A stretch of 30,893 nt of DNA from Scenedesmus sp. ARA3 (GCA_004335835.1 RWJK01000775.1:1-30893); one strand, 5' to 3'; shown: positions 10,200 through 21,938, numbered from the stretch's first letter. Notes: generated by a model from the sequence alone, not told the origin. A program made the numbers and translations.

Positions 10200-13100
10200 A
10201 TGCCTTTCAGCATAGTTTGCCTGGTTCTGGTCTGCCTGAGCAGTTTCGGAGGCTCTGCAACAGGAAATCAGGATGCAACAGTTGCACTCGCGGGTGCAAC
10301 AGCAGGTGAGGCCGCTCGTTAACAACAGCCATCGACCTGCCGGCACAGCCTGCGGGGCGCTTCGGATGCTTATAACGTGTGCAGTGGCGACACTGGTGCA
10401 TAAACAGGTGTAAGATAGGATGAGCTGTTGCAAAAGCAGCCAACCTGCCGAGCACTCGGCCACAACACCTGCTGGTCACATACAAAGGCATCGCAAGTGC
10501 ACAGCAGCACAAGCAGCAGCATGGGAAGAACAACCAGCGCTGCCCACAATATCCATCGGTACACAGCACCTTGCAGCATTCAGATGCGTAGGCATTAGAT
10601 GATTTTACAGGCCGCATGATTCCTCGCCACAGGGTGTGTGTGCCATGGGCTCCTGTCCAGCCATTCCAAATTATGTTTTCTGCTGCTGCTGCTGCAATGC
10701 TGCTGCTGCAATCAACAACTGCAAGCAGGCCACCGGCGTTTGCTGCAAGCGGATCAGGCCACCTGCCCCTCTGGCTGTGACACTGTTCCGGGCGCTTGTG
10801 TTGTGGACAGCACATTGGGGCTGTTCAGGTGCACCAGGTGCTTGAACAAGAGGGTGCCTCGCAGTGATGGCAGCTGCGGTGAGTCCGGCTGGGGCCGTGC
10901 TCCCGCATGTGACACAACAAAACAACATGATCACGTGCCTTCTAAATATGCATCGTGGGAGGGCCTTGCCTCAAACATTGACCGCCTGACACGCAAGCGC
11001 TTGCTGTCCAACACATCAATGTGCACTGGTGTCAGCAGCGGTGCAAGTCATGCTGCTGGGCTGAGTCATCATGCCGTCTCAGCAATAGGGCCTGACTTAG
11101 CGCCCGTATAACACATATCTCCTCACTTGCGCTTCACCCTGCTTTCCCTTCCAGGCTGCGATGTTGGCAGGTACCTTGTGAACAACCCAGCGACCTGCGA
11201 GGACTGTGGGATAGGGTTCTACTGCCCTGGCGGCAAGGCATCCTCGTCGCAGCAGTACAGCTGCAACTGGGCCAACAACTCCACCACCGAAGGCCTCACT
11301 ACAAGAATCTTCAGGGCATCCTCCAGGGCCAACTGCGGTGAGCAAGCATGCAACCTGATGCCTTGGCAGAAACAGCATTGCTTGCAGGTGCGATGAGCCA
11401 GTTCTCCAGGCAGGGATGTCACCAGTTAAGCAGTGTAATGGTCCGACCCAGCCAGCTTCACACCAGCTTGCACCTCCACAGTTCAGTGGCGCGCCAGGTG
11501 TCTTCTGGGATGTGGCAGCTTGGGCACTACAAATAGAACAAGCCATTTTCCAGAGACACGACGCTGAAACAAAGCTGTCTGCTCTTTTTGCTTGTGTGTG
11601 CAGTGGCCATGCCTGGTTACCGCTACATCCCCAGCACTGCCGGCCAGCCCACAGCTGCTCGCTGCCCTGCCAACACCTTCTCAGCCTACACGGGGCGGCA
11701 GGCGCGCTGCAGCCCTTGCCCTGCAGGCATGAAGACCGACCCTGACGAAAACGGCCTCAGGACCTCTGCGGGGGTGTGCAGTGAGTGGCGCTGACGGATG
11801 CGCTCCTCTGGTGCTTGCAGGATGCATTGTAGCTTGTGATACATGTGTGTATGGGGTGTGGATGCTGAACATGTTGAGTCAATAGTAGCTTGCAAATTGT
11901 CAGCATGCAGGGTTTGTTGGCGGCTGCGGTGCCTGGCACCCTGCGAGGTTGACTGCTCACCGTGCTGCTGCTGCTGCTGCTGCTGCTGCCACAGAGGTGC
12001 CTCCAGGGTGGTTCTGGGCTGGCACAGCTGTAGCTCGTTGCCCCAAAGGAGAGTACAGGGTTGGCTATGTGGATACGGCCGCTGCATACAGCTGCCAGCG
12101 CTGCCCTGCTGGCACGACAACACAGCACGCCAACAGCACCAGCCTCTCACACTGCAACGGTGAGGCAACCCTGCACGCGCTTAATCAAGCACATCATTAT
12201 GCGATGGATCGCAAACGTCCATCAACATCAACAGTACCTGTGATGCGCGTGTGTTGGGGGTTTGCCTGACGCACAACATCTGCTTCGCGTGCCTTGCACA
12301 CAAATGTATGGTTTGCAAAACCAGGCATCCGTGAGCCGTGGCTGCCACTTCACATGCCCCTTGATCATAACATCATAAATTTTGCTGCTGGCTTGTGTGT
12401 TCTGCAGTGCTGCTGCGTGGCTACCACTGGCTGAGCACCACCGACAAGATGCAGCAAACTCCAGCGACAGAGATCTGCCCACAAAACAGCTACTGTTCTG
12501 GCGGGCCCACGCCTGACTCTGACTCGGGCATGGTGTCATGCAGCACCATCGCCACTGGCCTGTGGACAAAGGGCCTGGGTGCTTCTGCTCCCTCTGAGTG
12601 CAGTAAGCAACACGCCTGCTGAGGACGCCGTCACATGCATGCACTCGTGCATTGCATGCGCCTTTACAGCCACTTGTCGTGTTGGTTTTTCCAGCATGCC
12701 ATGCTTGTTGTGCACGGCGTGCGACTTCTGCTGTATATTTGCGGCACCTGTGCCCCTGCCTATGCCAAACATGCAAATGCACACCTAGAACATGCCAACT
12801 GCATCAGCATCAACCACCACCACCACCTTCAGGCTTGGTTTGTGTCACGGCTCCTGCGTGCTGTGTCTGACGCCCTCCTGCGTGGCTTTCCACCTGACTG
12901 CAGTGATTCCTCCCGGGCACTACTTCACAGCTGCTGGCAGCTCAGGCGTCGTAGCCAAGTGCCCCAACGGTGATGCGGATAACCCAAATGGCCTCTACCA
13001 GCCCGAATGGGTGCAGTACAATGGCGCTGCTACCACTTGTACAGCCTGCGGTGCTGGCATCCTGTCGGATGACAAAGAGCCCCTCAGCATTTATGACGTG

Positions 13101-16100
13101 TCTGATGACAGATCTGGCGCGCCTACAGCCAAGCTCGTGCCAAAGACAGATCAGTCCTGCTGTAAGTGCACGAACAACCCAGCACATCATGCTGTGAGCA
13201 GAAGCTGCATGCTGCTATAGTAAAAACGCCACGTACACATGTTGAATGTACATCCAGGCCAGCTCCCAGCACACCATGCTGCAAGCTTGCATCCCTGTGT
13301 AGCAGTGACTTGTCAACAGGCTGCTATGCAACAGCAGCCACATATGTGCTTCTCCACTAATGACTGCTGTAATTGGTGTCGTCTCCGCACTGCTGCAATG
13401 CATGTGCCTGCAGACATCCTCCGCGGCCAGGGAATGGTGGTTGCTGCAGTCTCCAATTCGGGCAAGCCCCTTTACAAGGCAGTGACCTGCGGCAGCAACC
13501 AATTTGGAGCCTCTGGCGATGCCCCGGACGACGTCAGTTACGGCGTGGGTGTGCAGATCTGCCACGATTGCCCGGTGAGTGCCGCTGCCATACAGCTGCT
13601 TGCTGCGTAGATCACTGCCCCGCGTGACGCAACAAGCCACAGGACGGCTGTGGTTGGCACTACCATTTTCAGCTAATGTGAGAGGTGCCAGGGGCATTGC
13701 TTCTCTTTCTCTTGAAAGAGAAATATGACTTCTTCAAGTTTGTGCAGTTGGTTGTCATGCAAGTGGACACGTAACTTCCTCTGCCCTCCACGCATCTACC
13801 GCGGATACTCGTGCTTACACGCCTGCGTGTGCTGCATTCAAGTACAGCATGTCAGGACTGCGCCAGGCGCAGCACAGATCCGCTGACGAGGATTTCTCTG
13901 CTCAACAAGCGACTGCAACCTGCAAACACCTGCGCCACCATCGATTCTGCAGACCGGCACTGTTACTGTGGATGCCACCACAGCCGCCAGTAACCCTGAC
14001 AAGTATCGTTACGATACATCATCAGGAGCTTTCTACTCCCCAGACGCCTGCATCACACTGCCAGGCTACCAATATAACGGCAATTCTGCCACGCCCTGCC
14101 CCAAGGGCTGGTACAACCCCGCAGTCGGCGACAGCGCAAGCAAGTGCATCGAGTGCCCTGACGGCACCACAACTGCTGGAACTGCATCGAAGAGCATTGA
14201 TGACTGCGCGCTGCTGCTGCCCGGCTGGCAGTACTCCTACACTGCCGACCCTTATGCAAGCCTCTCGCTGTGTGACATAGGTGAGTGTTTATAAGCAGAG
14301 CTGTCTGCACCGGGCGTTAGTTATTACAGCAGGTGTGCAGTATCCCTGGCGTTTGAAGTATACTTATGTGGCCACCAGGTCAAGTATAGTTGCTGCACAG
14401 CTGCCATTAGTTGTGCACACACACGTACCAACAGCTGACAGCCTGGTGCGCCGTTTGCAACTGCTGCTGCCGCTCGCGCTCCAGGCTCCTACTATGCTAA
14501 GTCTGACAGGGACATCAAGGCAAACAGTGTGGAAGGGAAGTGCACACCTTGCCCTGACGGCAAGATGACATCCGAAACTGGAGCTTCTGATATCACGCAA
14601 TGTGACGGTGAGTGCCTTGCAAAACGATGGTGGACCTCGCAGAGTAGAAAAGCATGGTGATGCCTGCACACAGCAACATGCTACAATTTCGTCCTTTCAC
14701 GTCCGGCTTAGCAGCCTGTGTGGTCACCATGCAGCCTGCATTCTATCAGGGTTGGATTGCTGCCCTGTGCAACATTGCGTGTCGTTGCTGCTAACACCGC
14801 AAGCATGTTTGTTGCCGGCCTCCCACATGGCACTGACGATGACAATCACCCTGCAATGCAGTTTGCCCTGCGGGCAAGGGAACAACAAGCACCAGCAACG
14901 GCGCATGCGTGGAGTGCCCTAGCGGCACTTATGGATCGAGCTCCAGGGCTCCTTCACAGCTCTCCTGCCAGGTGAGTTGGCAGCTGCTGCCTTAAGCATG
15001 CGTCTTGTTCTTCTTGTGTGCTGATGTAGCAGCAGCGCCTCATCTTGGTCTGCAGCAAGCGGGTGACAGCCCTGGGGCGTTGCTTTTGCAGCCACGACAG
15101 CACAGCGCGTCGGCTGCGTAGCTTGTGTGTGACGTAGCACTGTCTGCTAGAGCAGCGCAGCTGCAGCAATATATCGCCGGCTGTCCCTGCCTGCTGATTG
15201 CCACCTGCTGGTGTCATGCTGCTTGTAGGCCTGCCCGACTGCCATCCCTTACAGTTTTGCCGACGGCGGCGACCTGAACGTGTTCACCTCCCCTGTGGTG
15301 TCCAAAGAAGGCTCCACATCAGCAAGTCTTTGCATGCCTGAGTTTGCTCAGGTCGAGAATGGAAACTGGAAGCTGAGTTCAAGTGGCTCAATGGAAGCTG
15401 CAGTGGGTGCTTCCAGCCTGCCGGCATGCGTTGAGGCTTGCAGGAGCCAGAGCTCTTGCCAGTTTCTGACGTTTGACTACGCTGCTGCAGATGAAACCAA
15501 GTGCATGCTGCGAGTGGGCGGCGGTACTGGCTCAACGTAAGTCGGCAGCAAGGACCTGCATTTGACGCTAGCAAACGACAAGTTACTTGTGGTGTGCAGG
15601 CTGCAAAGTGTCAAACGCTTGTGATGTCAACGGGTCAGATTTTGTCGCTGTGTGGCTGCTGAGAGAACTAGACGCCTGCTGCTCATGCCTTTAAAAAGGC
15701 GAGTGCCCGAGTGTCAGATTTCAACACAGCACATACTGTATCTTGACATCATGCTACACTTCATGCTTCTTCCTTCTGCTGCAGATCTGCAATTGCCTAC
15801 AAGATCATGCCTACATCTGGCATTGTGCAGGCCCAAGGAATGGGCTTTGGTGGCTTCTCTGCGTGGGGTGATGCCAATGCGGCAGAGGTTGGTAGCGTGA
15901 CGCAGGTGATAACGAACAGTCCAACCATCGGGGGCTGCCTGACCACCTGCAACACTGCTAGCACATGTGCTGCCGTCCACTTCACTTATGATGTGGCAGG
16001 GCAGAGCATCGCAAGCTGCTCACTGTTGGCAGGGGAGGTGAGCAATACCAACACACAACGCACTCTGGTGCACACACGCGTGAGCAGTGTGATATTTGCC

Positions 16101-17637
16101 TCGTGAGCAGGTTGAACTCTGTTTGTGCACGGACGCAGGCTATGGTTGTGTGTGGTTGTGCACGCAGCAGAATGCAGCAGTGTTGTGCGTGCAACTGCAA
16201 GAGGTCGGGCTCGCAGCCTGCGTGCCGTTTTGCCCAACTGAACCTGCGACAGACAGTTGAGTAATGCACGAGTGAGCCGGGTAACACAGTGTACGGCAGC
16301 TGTAGCAGATGTTGCGCAATAGCGTGCGCGTTGCACGTGTTGGCTGCCTGATACACCTCACTTAGTTGGTGCGGCTTTGGAACCTAACCCCAACACGAGG
16401 CTTGTGTTATTGATATGTGTATGTGTAAGAGTAGCTCGTCGTGTACAACGGCGGCTTGTGTTCACGCTGTTACAGACCCAGAGTTTTGTCATTGCTGTTG
16501 CTCCATGCCCTGTAAGCACTGTAGAGCACAGCCCTGCACTGCCGTTTGTTGGTTGGTGTGTTAATTACCAGTCACCTGTTTGCTTTGCTTGTGGCAAGTG
16601 GCACTGTTTCGTAGACGGCCTTTGGGTAGGCACTTGGAGATGTGGGCTTGTTGAGTTGTTTGTTGGTTGAATTGCAACTGAAAGCACCATGTGCAAGCCT
16701 CGGCGGCAGTTGCAGCTGCTGGCTACAGCAGCTGCAACAAAACGCATGTCCTTGCCAAACGCATGCAGAGCTTGCTGGTGATACAGTTCTGGGGGCGTAT
16801 TCGTAAAGTCGGTTGTGCAGATGCCAGCTCAATGAGCACGTGCCTGCGGTGCGGCGCATCTGCATGTGCTGCTACAACTGCAGTTGGGTGTACTGCATGC
16901 TGCGCTGTTCACAAGAGATGCTGCTGTAACAGCTGGTGTTTTATAGTGTCGGTTGGGTTCAGCCCGTGAGTAGTGTGCCCACAAGGCAATTATTGACTGA
17001 TTTACATCTGGTCTTTACATTGCCAATTCTTGCTGGGCAGCACGGCTAACTTCATCCGTGGTGAGCATGCTGGCAGTACTCTGGCAAGGGGGCATTGTTC
17101 CAAGCTAGCGCGGCAGGCTGCCTGTCATATCATGTGGCAGCAGAACATGAGCGATTGTGGTGTATGACGTCAGGCTCACACAATTATGCAAGCGATGCTC
17201 TCACTACTAGCTTGGCAACTAGCAGTTTCACTCTACACAATACTTCAGGGGATGATCTTACGTAAGTATACTTGAATGTCCTGGGACCAATCAGCTTCCT
17301 CCTCAGTGCAGCGCTGCGGCAGCACATTGAATTGCAAACTGTATTGTTACAAACCTCACAGCATGCAACATGTGTCAGCATACATGCCTTCATCTGTATG
17401 CGGAGTACACAGCCTTGCCAGCAAGCAGTGCAGTTGAGGAGCAGCCATACATATGTTGCTTACAACCGAGCAGTAGCTCAGGACCGCACATTGTTTATTC
17501 TTCAGCCAGTGCCCCGCCACCTGCTGGACGCAACACACTACAGCCAGGCAGCAGCCAGGCAGCAGCGCAACGCCAGTGCAGCACGCATGCAGACGCTGCT
17601 GAGCCAGGCCTGCAGAAGGGCTGAAGGAGCTCCTTGA
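10200..17637 (+). CDS. Secreted cysteine-rich modular protein with GCC2/GCC3 (ephrin-receptor-like) repeats and PAN/apple-like modules
   Basis: Thirteen exons join in phase to 839 aa: 10200-10305, 10729-10878, 11155-11337, 11604-11780, 11995-12159, 12408-12602, 12904-13161, 13414-13574, 13953-14280, 14485-14607, 14862-14971, 15229-15536 and 15785-16037. Residues 1-20 (MPFSIVCLVLVCLSSFGGSA) are a clear signal peptide, and HRRLLQ follows at 37-42. Residues 43-652 are a chain of Cys-rich units of the form PGY..C..G.....C..CP.G, as in GCC2/GCC3 or TNFR-like extracellular repeats. Residues 653-839 hold two PAN/apple-like patterns (LPACVEACRSQSSCQFLTFD; GGCLTTCNTASTCAAVHFTY). Most modules match single exons bounded by phase 1 introns. 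A matrix, wall or surface-recognition role is inferred only. The acceptor of exon 9 is uncertain: 13842-13952 also contains cysteine codons in another frame. The 3' end is unresolved. Candidate microexons are 16947-16965, 17041-17060 and 17249-17261, and a likely last exon is 17506-17637. A membrane anchor was not found. Confidence 0.85.
11965..11988 (+). repeat. (CTG)8 tract directly before the exon 5 acceptor of the secreted protein gene
   Basis: Eight CTG units end six bases before the AG acceptor at 11993-11994. They occupy the position of the polypyrimidine tract. Confidence 0.9.
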
Positions 17638-17756
17638 GTTGTGTCACGCATCTCGGGCCCAACACCAGCAACTCCATGTGCATGCTGAGCATGTTGAGCA
17701 TGCTCAAAGAGCACCAGCTCAAGCTCCACACGTATACATGCATGCATGCAGTTGAT

Positions 17757-17761
17757 TGTAA
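17757..17761 (+). terminator. Candidate TGTAA poly(A) signal of the modular secreted protein gene
   Basis: It lies 120 bases after the candidate stop at 17635-17637. This supports ending the gene near there, but does not prove it. Confidence 0.45.
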
Positions 17762-17818
17762 GCCTACTCAGCTGTCACCCTGGCCTGCCCAACCGCGCCA
17801 CCACTCCGCACAACCGTG

Positions 17819-17823
17819 TTACA
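17819..17823 (-). terminator. Candidate TGTAA poly(A) signal of the minus-strand orphan secreted protein gene
   Basis: TTACA on plus reads TGTAA on minus, 346 bases beyond the stop at 18170-18172. I found no nearer copy. Confidence 0.45.
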
Positions 17824-18169
17824 AGACTCGGCCTACATACGCATCATGCGGTGTATGATACACCGTTGTGCATGCATGTAGGGCTGTCTTCATACCACAT
17901 ACATGCCCAGGCACACCAGAAAGCACAAAGATCACGGCAGCAAAGCCCGCCACTGGCTAGTGGCACTGACACCACTTGAGCAGCTTGAGCACGAGCTACC
18001 CAGCAGGAGCAAAGTTTAAACTCCCAGCTGCCTACAACCGCAAAGTAGCTCGATGCAATGCCACAACCTTACGTGCGGCTGCATGCCATACGTTCGCCAC
18101 AAACCCCATCCGCACGCGCCCTGAGATCGCAAGCATCAGGCCCCTTAGCCAACAAACTGATCAGTTATT

Positions 18170-18708
18170 TTAACCGCTGGCAGGCTGCTGGCTCAAGACA
18201 GGACCCACGGGCTCAGGCTGCATGAACTGCTCCTGAGCGCCAGTGCGTGCTCCCACAGCAGCAGCCCTGTCAGCAGCAAGGCCCTGGTTCAGCTGTGCCA
18301 GCATTGCAGCATCACCCTCTGACTCATTGGTGGTCTGCGAGATGACCTGGGAAGCGGCCGGCACGCTTGCAGCAAATTCACGGAGTGCTGCCTCAGGAGC
18401 CACAGCAGGCGCGGTAGCATCTGGCGTCGCTGAAGCATCGGCGAGCTCTGCAAATGTAACCAGCGATGACAGATCCTGGCTCACATCAGCAGCAGCCTGC
18501 GCCTTTGCCTGCTGCTGTTGCTGCTGCCGTGGCGCTGCTGCCAGGTTCATGCGTGTCAGGGACTGCTCGCTGCCAGGCACAGGTACGCCTGCTGCGCGCA
18601 GCCCATCAATCAAGTCAGCAACAGACAGCCCCATGCGCTGCGCCACCCGCTGCATCAAGGTGCTGCCGGCACTGCGCAGCGCATCAATGCCAGCTGCAAT
18701 GCCAGACC

Positions 18709-18740
<32 letters not shown>

Positions 18741-20311
18741 TCGCCAGCCAGCAGGTGGCGCCTGGCTCCAGGATCAGGCACGGGCCGGAAGCCGAGTGCT
18801 GCTGCGCGGTCGTTGAGCTCCCGAGTGTAGATGCGCCTGTCAACGTCGCCGCTGACGAGTGCCGCCTGGATGCGCACGAGCTCGTTGATGATCAGCTGGC
18901 CGGTGAACTGCCACCACTGCTGCACGCCAAAGTCGTTGGCGATGCGGTTCAGCTGCGCGTTGAAGCCCAGGTAGGGGTTGGTGATGTTCACGGCAGCGCC
19001 AAAGTTGTACTGGGAGGCAGGCGGGCCCAGGACGCCCTCCCGCGCCTGGCCAAACGTCGCACGGTACTGCCAGCCAGCACCCTGCAGGGTCGTAACATGG
19101 AACAAGTGTGGCGGAGCACAGCAGGCGCAGGTGTCAGGGGTGTGCTTAAGAAGGTGCAGGCGGAGCTGGGTGACATGTGGCTGTGCCGCCCCGTTGTTTG
19201 CTACCACCGTACTCGGATGCTGCAAGCTGCTTGTTACTGATGCTACATATGTGCGCATGCGATCATGCTACATTTCATACAAAAGGCAGTCTCCGTCACC
19301 GTGCTGGCACCGATCAGGCTAGACAGCATCATCGCTCGCACTCAAACTCATGCGACCGTCAACAACAGTCAACAACAGTTCGACAGCGTGCTGCACAGCG
19401 CGGGTGTGCCAGCGCCACTGTACAGCAGCGCTCAGCACCAGGATACGAAGTGTTAAGGCAAGACGCAGTACCAGCAGCGCTGCTCTCTTCCACAGGGCCA
19501 CATCCCTGCAGCTGTCTGCAGGGACCTGCTGTTTAGTGCAGTGAGCACTTGCACATACGCATCCACGCACACATGCATGCACACAGCCCTGAATCGGCCA
19601 GGTGCAGCAGGCAGGCAGCTGCAGCAGGCGCGCAGCAGCAGCGGCAGCACCCACCTCAAGCGCAGCAGCGGCCCTGTAGGGCAGGTTGCAGGTGAGGGGC
19701 GTGCCCTTGAGCACAATGCTGGGGTTGGTGCACTCCACGCTGCCATCGTCCATGATCTCACACTCACCGCCGTTGACCGTCAGGCCGTACTTGGGGCCCT
19801 GCAGCAGCAATTGAGGGGGAGGCGCCAGTGGAAGCAGCAGGCATGGCAGCCCGTGAAGGCGTGTTTGGAGCACAGCGGCAGCAGCGGCAGGAGCGGGAGA
19901 TCTGGCTGCGCCAGGGGCTGGCCAAAGATCAGAGCAAGATACATATGCAAGCACGCACAGCAACACTACTGTCTACCCTGCTGCAAACTGGGTTTACGGA
20001 TGTGTATGTGACCCGTCTGATGCACACAGCTGTCCAATGCACGCCAATCGCCCTGCGCAACTCCGGCTTGGCTGGGCAACAGTGCGAGCCCTGCCATTTG
20101 CACATTTCGCAGAGCTGAACCCCACAAAACAGTTCCTCTGCATCACAGGAATCAGCACTAGGCAGTTCAACCAGGCTATGCGAAGGATTTGCCTCCATGT
20201 GTGGCGGCTGTGTGAGAATGCACCAGGGCCACTCACCACGCAGCCTGCATTGACAAGCTTGCCCTGGCTGGCAGTGGCATAGGTGTAGTACTGCTGAATG
20301 TACCTGCACAC

Positions 20312-20349
<38 letters not shown>

Positions 20350-21396
20350 TGGATGTGCTGCTGCCGGAGAACATCCACGACGCTGCCCGGTACGGATGCT
20401 AGCTGTGCCAGAGTTGCTGCAGGCACCGTCACACTATGGCATAGACATGCTGCACATCGGCGTCACTTGCTGTGGCTGTGATACACACCACTGCTGCGCA
20501 TGCTGCGCCCGCTCTGCGCTCATCAGTCAGGCTGCAGCTTCGCCTCGAAACTCGCATTTCCACACACCACACGCCACACGCCGCATCAGCCTGACCTGTC
20601 GAACCAGTCAAAGCCGAACACGGACACCACGTCGCGCCCCAGGCGCGTGCCCAGCGGGAACCCGGCCACATCCGGCGGGATGAAGTTCAGCGGGTTGCCC
20701 AGGTCATTTGGCAGCGCCCTGGCCACGTACTCGGTGAGGCCGGTGTTGAGGATGTCGCGGAACACGATGTTGTAGATGTTGGTGGCAAAGCCATCAAAGA
20801 GGCCGCCGCCGGGGTACCAGCCGCCGGTGCCGAAGCCGAAGCCGTCAAAGGTGAAGGGCTCTGCGGGGAGTTTGCAGCGGGGCAGCAATGGCAGCAGCAG
20901 CAGCAGGTCAGCGCGGCTTCGTGACGTGTCACTGCACTGCCCAGCACTGAACCAAGACGCCTGCAGCCAATCAGTCAGCCAGCCAGCCAGCCAGCTCATA
21001 ACCATGCCACATAATTCCATGACTGGCAAGGCTGACACCATCAACGCTTTCTGCGGTATCGTGTCAATACCTGCCAACTGCCTTCAGCAGCTGACAGTTG
21101 AACTCTGCTCAAAGTTGCCCATCTGTTCACGGCAGTGCAGCCACTGCATGGGTTCACGTTCCAAAATGTAAACACTGGACAAGGCTATGACAGCAGCAGC
21201 AGCGCTCAGCAGCCCTGCAATACTCACGAGGTGCTTCACCAAACGTCTGCTGCAGCCTCCTGCCGGTTTGTGCTGTTGCCTCTGTTTCCAGGCTGGGAGC
21301 AGGGCCTCTCAAGAATGTCAGCACGTCTGGGTGCATGGCTGCTGCCTGCAAGGCCAGGCTAGCCAGCACCAGCCCCACGAGGGTCTGGCGCATCAT
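18170..21396 (-). CDS. Secreted protein of unknown family with RR-L-L motifs and an Ala/Gln-rich tail
   Basis: Five minus-strand exons join in phase to 518 aa: 21396-21228, 20860-20596, 20303-20237, 19798-19655 and 19081-18170. Residues 1-20 (MMRQTLVGLVLASLALQAAA) are a convincing signal peptide. GRRLQQ follows at 45-50, and ARRHLLAG at 321-328 could be an internal dibasic processing site. Residues 58-320 are well-ordered coding sequence rich in Gly and aromatic residues (WYPGGGLFDGFATNIYNIVF; WWQFTGQLIINELVRIQAAL). They contain the Cys-bearing stretch ECEIMDDGSVECT and a sequon NIT. The tail (about 329-518) has a run of eight Ala codons encoded by a CTG/GCT tract, a run of six Gln and Ala-rich helices. 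I do not recognise the family. The frame is open across all five exons with strong G/C third positions, so the gene is real. It is convergent with the modular secreted gene and divergent from UXT. Confidence 0.85.
18711..18734. repeat. GCT/CTG tract encoding poly-Ala in the orphan secreted protein
   Basis: An in-frame trinucleotide tract within the last coding exon gives an alanine run that probably varies in length between strains. Confidence 0.85.
20312..20349 (-). repeat. CAG tract (CTG in gene sense) directly before the exon 3 acceptor of the orphan secreted gene
   Basis: On the minus strand, a (CTG)n tract with one TTG interruption ends about six bases before the acceptor AG at 20305-20304. 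This resembles the arrangement at 11965-11994. Confidence 0.9.
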
Positions 21397-21938
21397 TAAA
21401 AACTGACAGCTGCTGTTGCTGGAGTTCCGCAGCGCTACTAATGGCAGCTTCCGTTCTTGTCCGAAACCTGACGATGTTCCTGCTGCACCTGCTGCAGTTT
21501 TGTCGCGTCCTGTGCGCAGCACTGCTTGGAAACAAAGCTCGGAAACACCGGCTGGCAAGCGCTTGGTGCAAATGTATCGGCATCATCTTAGCGACCTCGC
21601 CCGACGAACTAGTTGCACCGTCCAAGAACTTCCTGTGATTTCTCCCGCCAACATGCAAAGCGTGTGCCGATGCGCTGCATGCCTTTTGTTGAAAAACAAA
21701 ACAAAATACATATGTGGCTGGTATATGAAGACGGAAGGTAGGCGGGCGGGGCTGTTGCACCACTTTATGACAGGCAGCAGTAACCAAACTCCCATATTAT
21801 GGGCGCACAGCTCGTCTGACGTTTTTAAAGCAACAAATTGCAACATGCAAAGTGAAACTGTAGGCTTGCATCGGCTCCTGCTGCATCCGTGCAAGTGGCA
21901 GCAGCGGTGGCAGCAGCAGCAGCACCTGCAGCAGCAGC
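21397..21938. other. Bidirectional promoter region between the orphan secreted gene and UXT
   Basis: This 542-base gap separates divergent start codons. Open frames on both strands here lack family resemblance. The last 40 bases before the UXT start are CAG-rich 5' UTR. An AT-rich patch with aaacaaaacaaaatacatat lies at about 21692-21711. Confidence 0.55.

Larger units (their letters stand above)
17638..18169. other. Convergent intergenic region of the two secreted-protein genes
   Basis: No gene is seen. Two poly(A) signals, TGTAA on plus at 17757-17761 and its complement TTACA at 17819-17823 for the minus-strand gene, lie 57 bases apart, so the two 3' UTRs would be adjacent with little or no overlap. 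A short tgcatgcatgcatgca run lies near 17737-17750. Confidence 0.5.

Noticed and set aside
10207..10815. 202-codon minus-strand open frame
   Set aside because: It is antisense to the signal-peptide exon and intron 1 of the modular gene, with low-complexity Cys runs from CAG repeats.
11965..11988. CRISPR-like or satellite array
   Set aside because: The trinucleotide runs here and elsewhere are simple microsatellites with no spacers.
13842..13952. Possible extra exon of the modular gene (contains CQDC-like codons)
   Set aside because: No donor and phase let it join both exon 8 and exon 9, and the frame compatible with exon 9 has a TGA at 13884. Skipping it gives a clean phase 0 join at 13953, though doubt remains.
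18518..19240. 240-codon plus-strand open frame
   Set aside because: It is a shadow of the last exon of the minus-strand secreted gene, whose frame joins in phase with four other exons.
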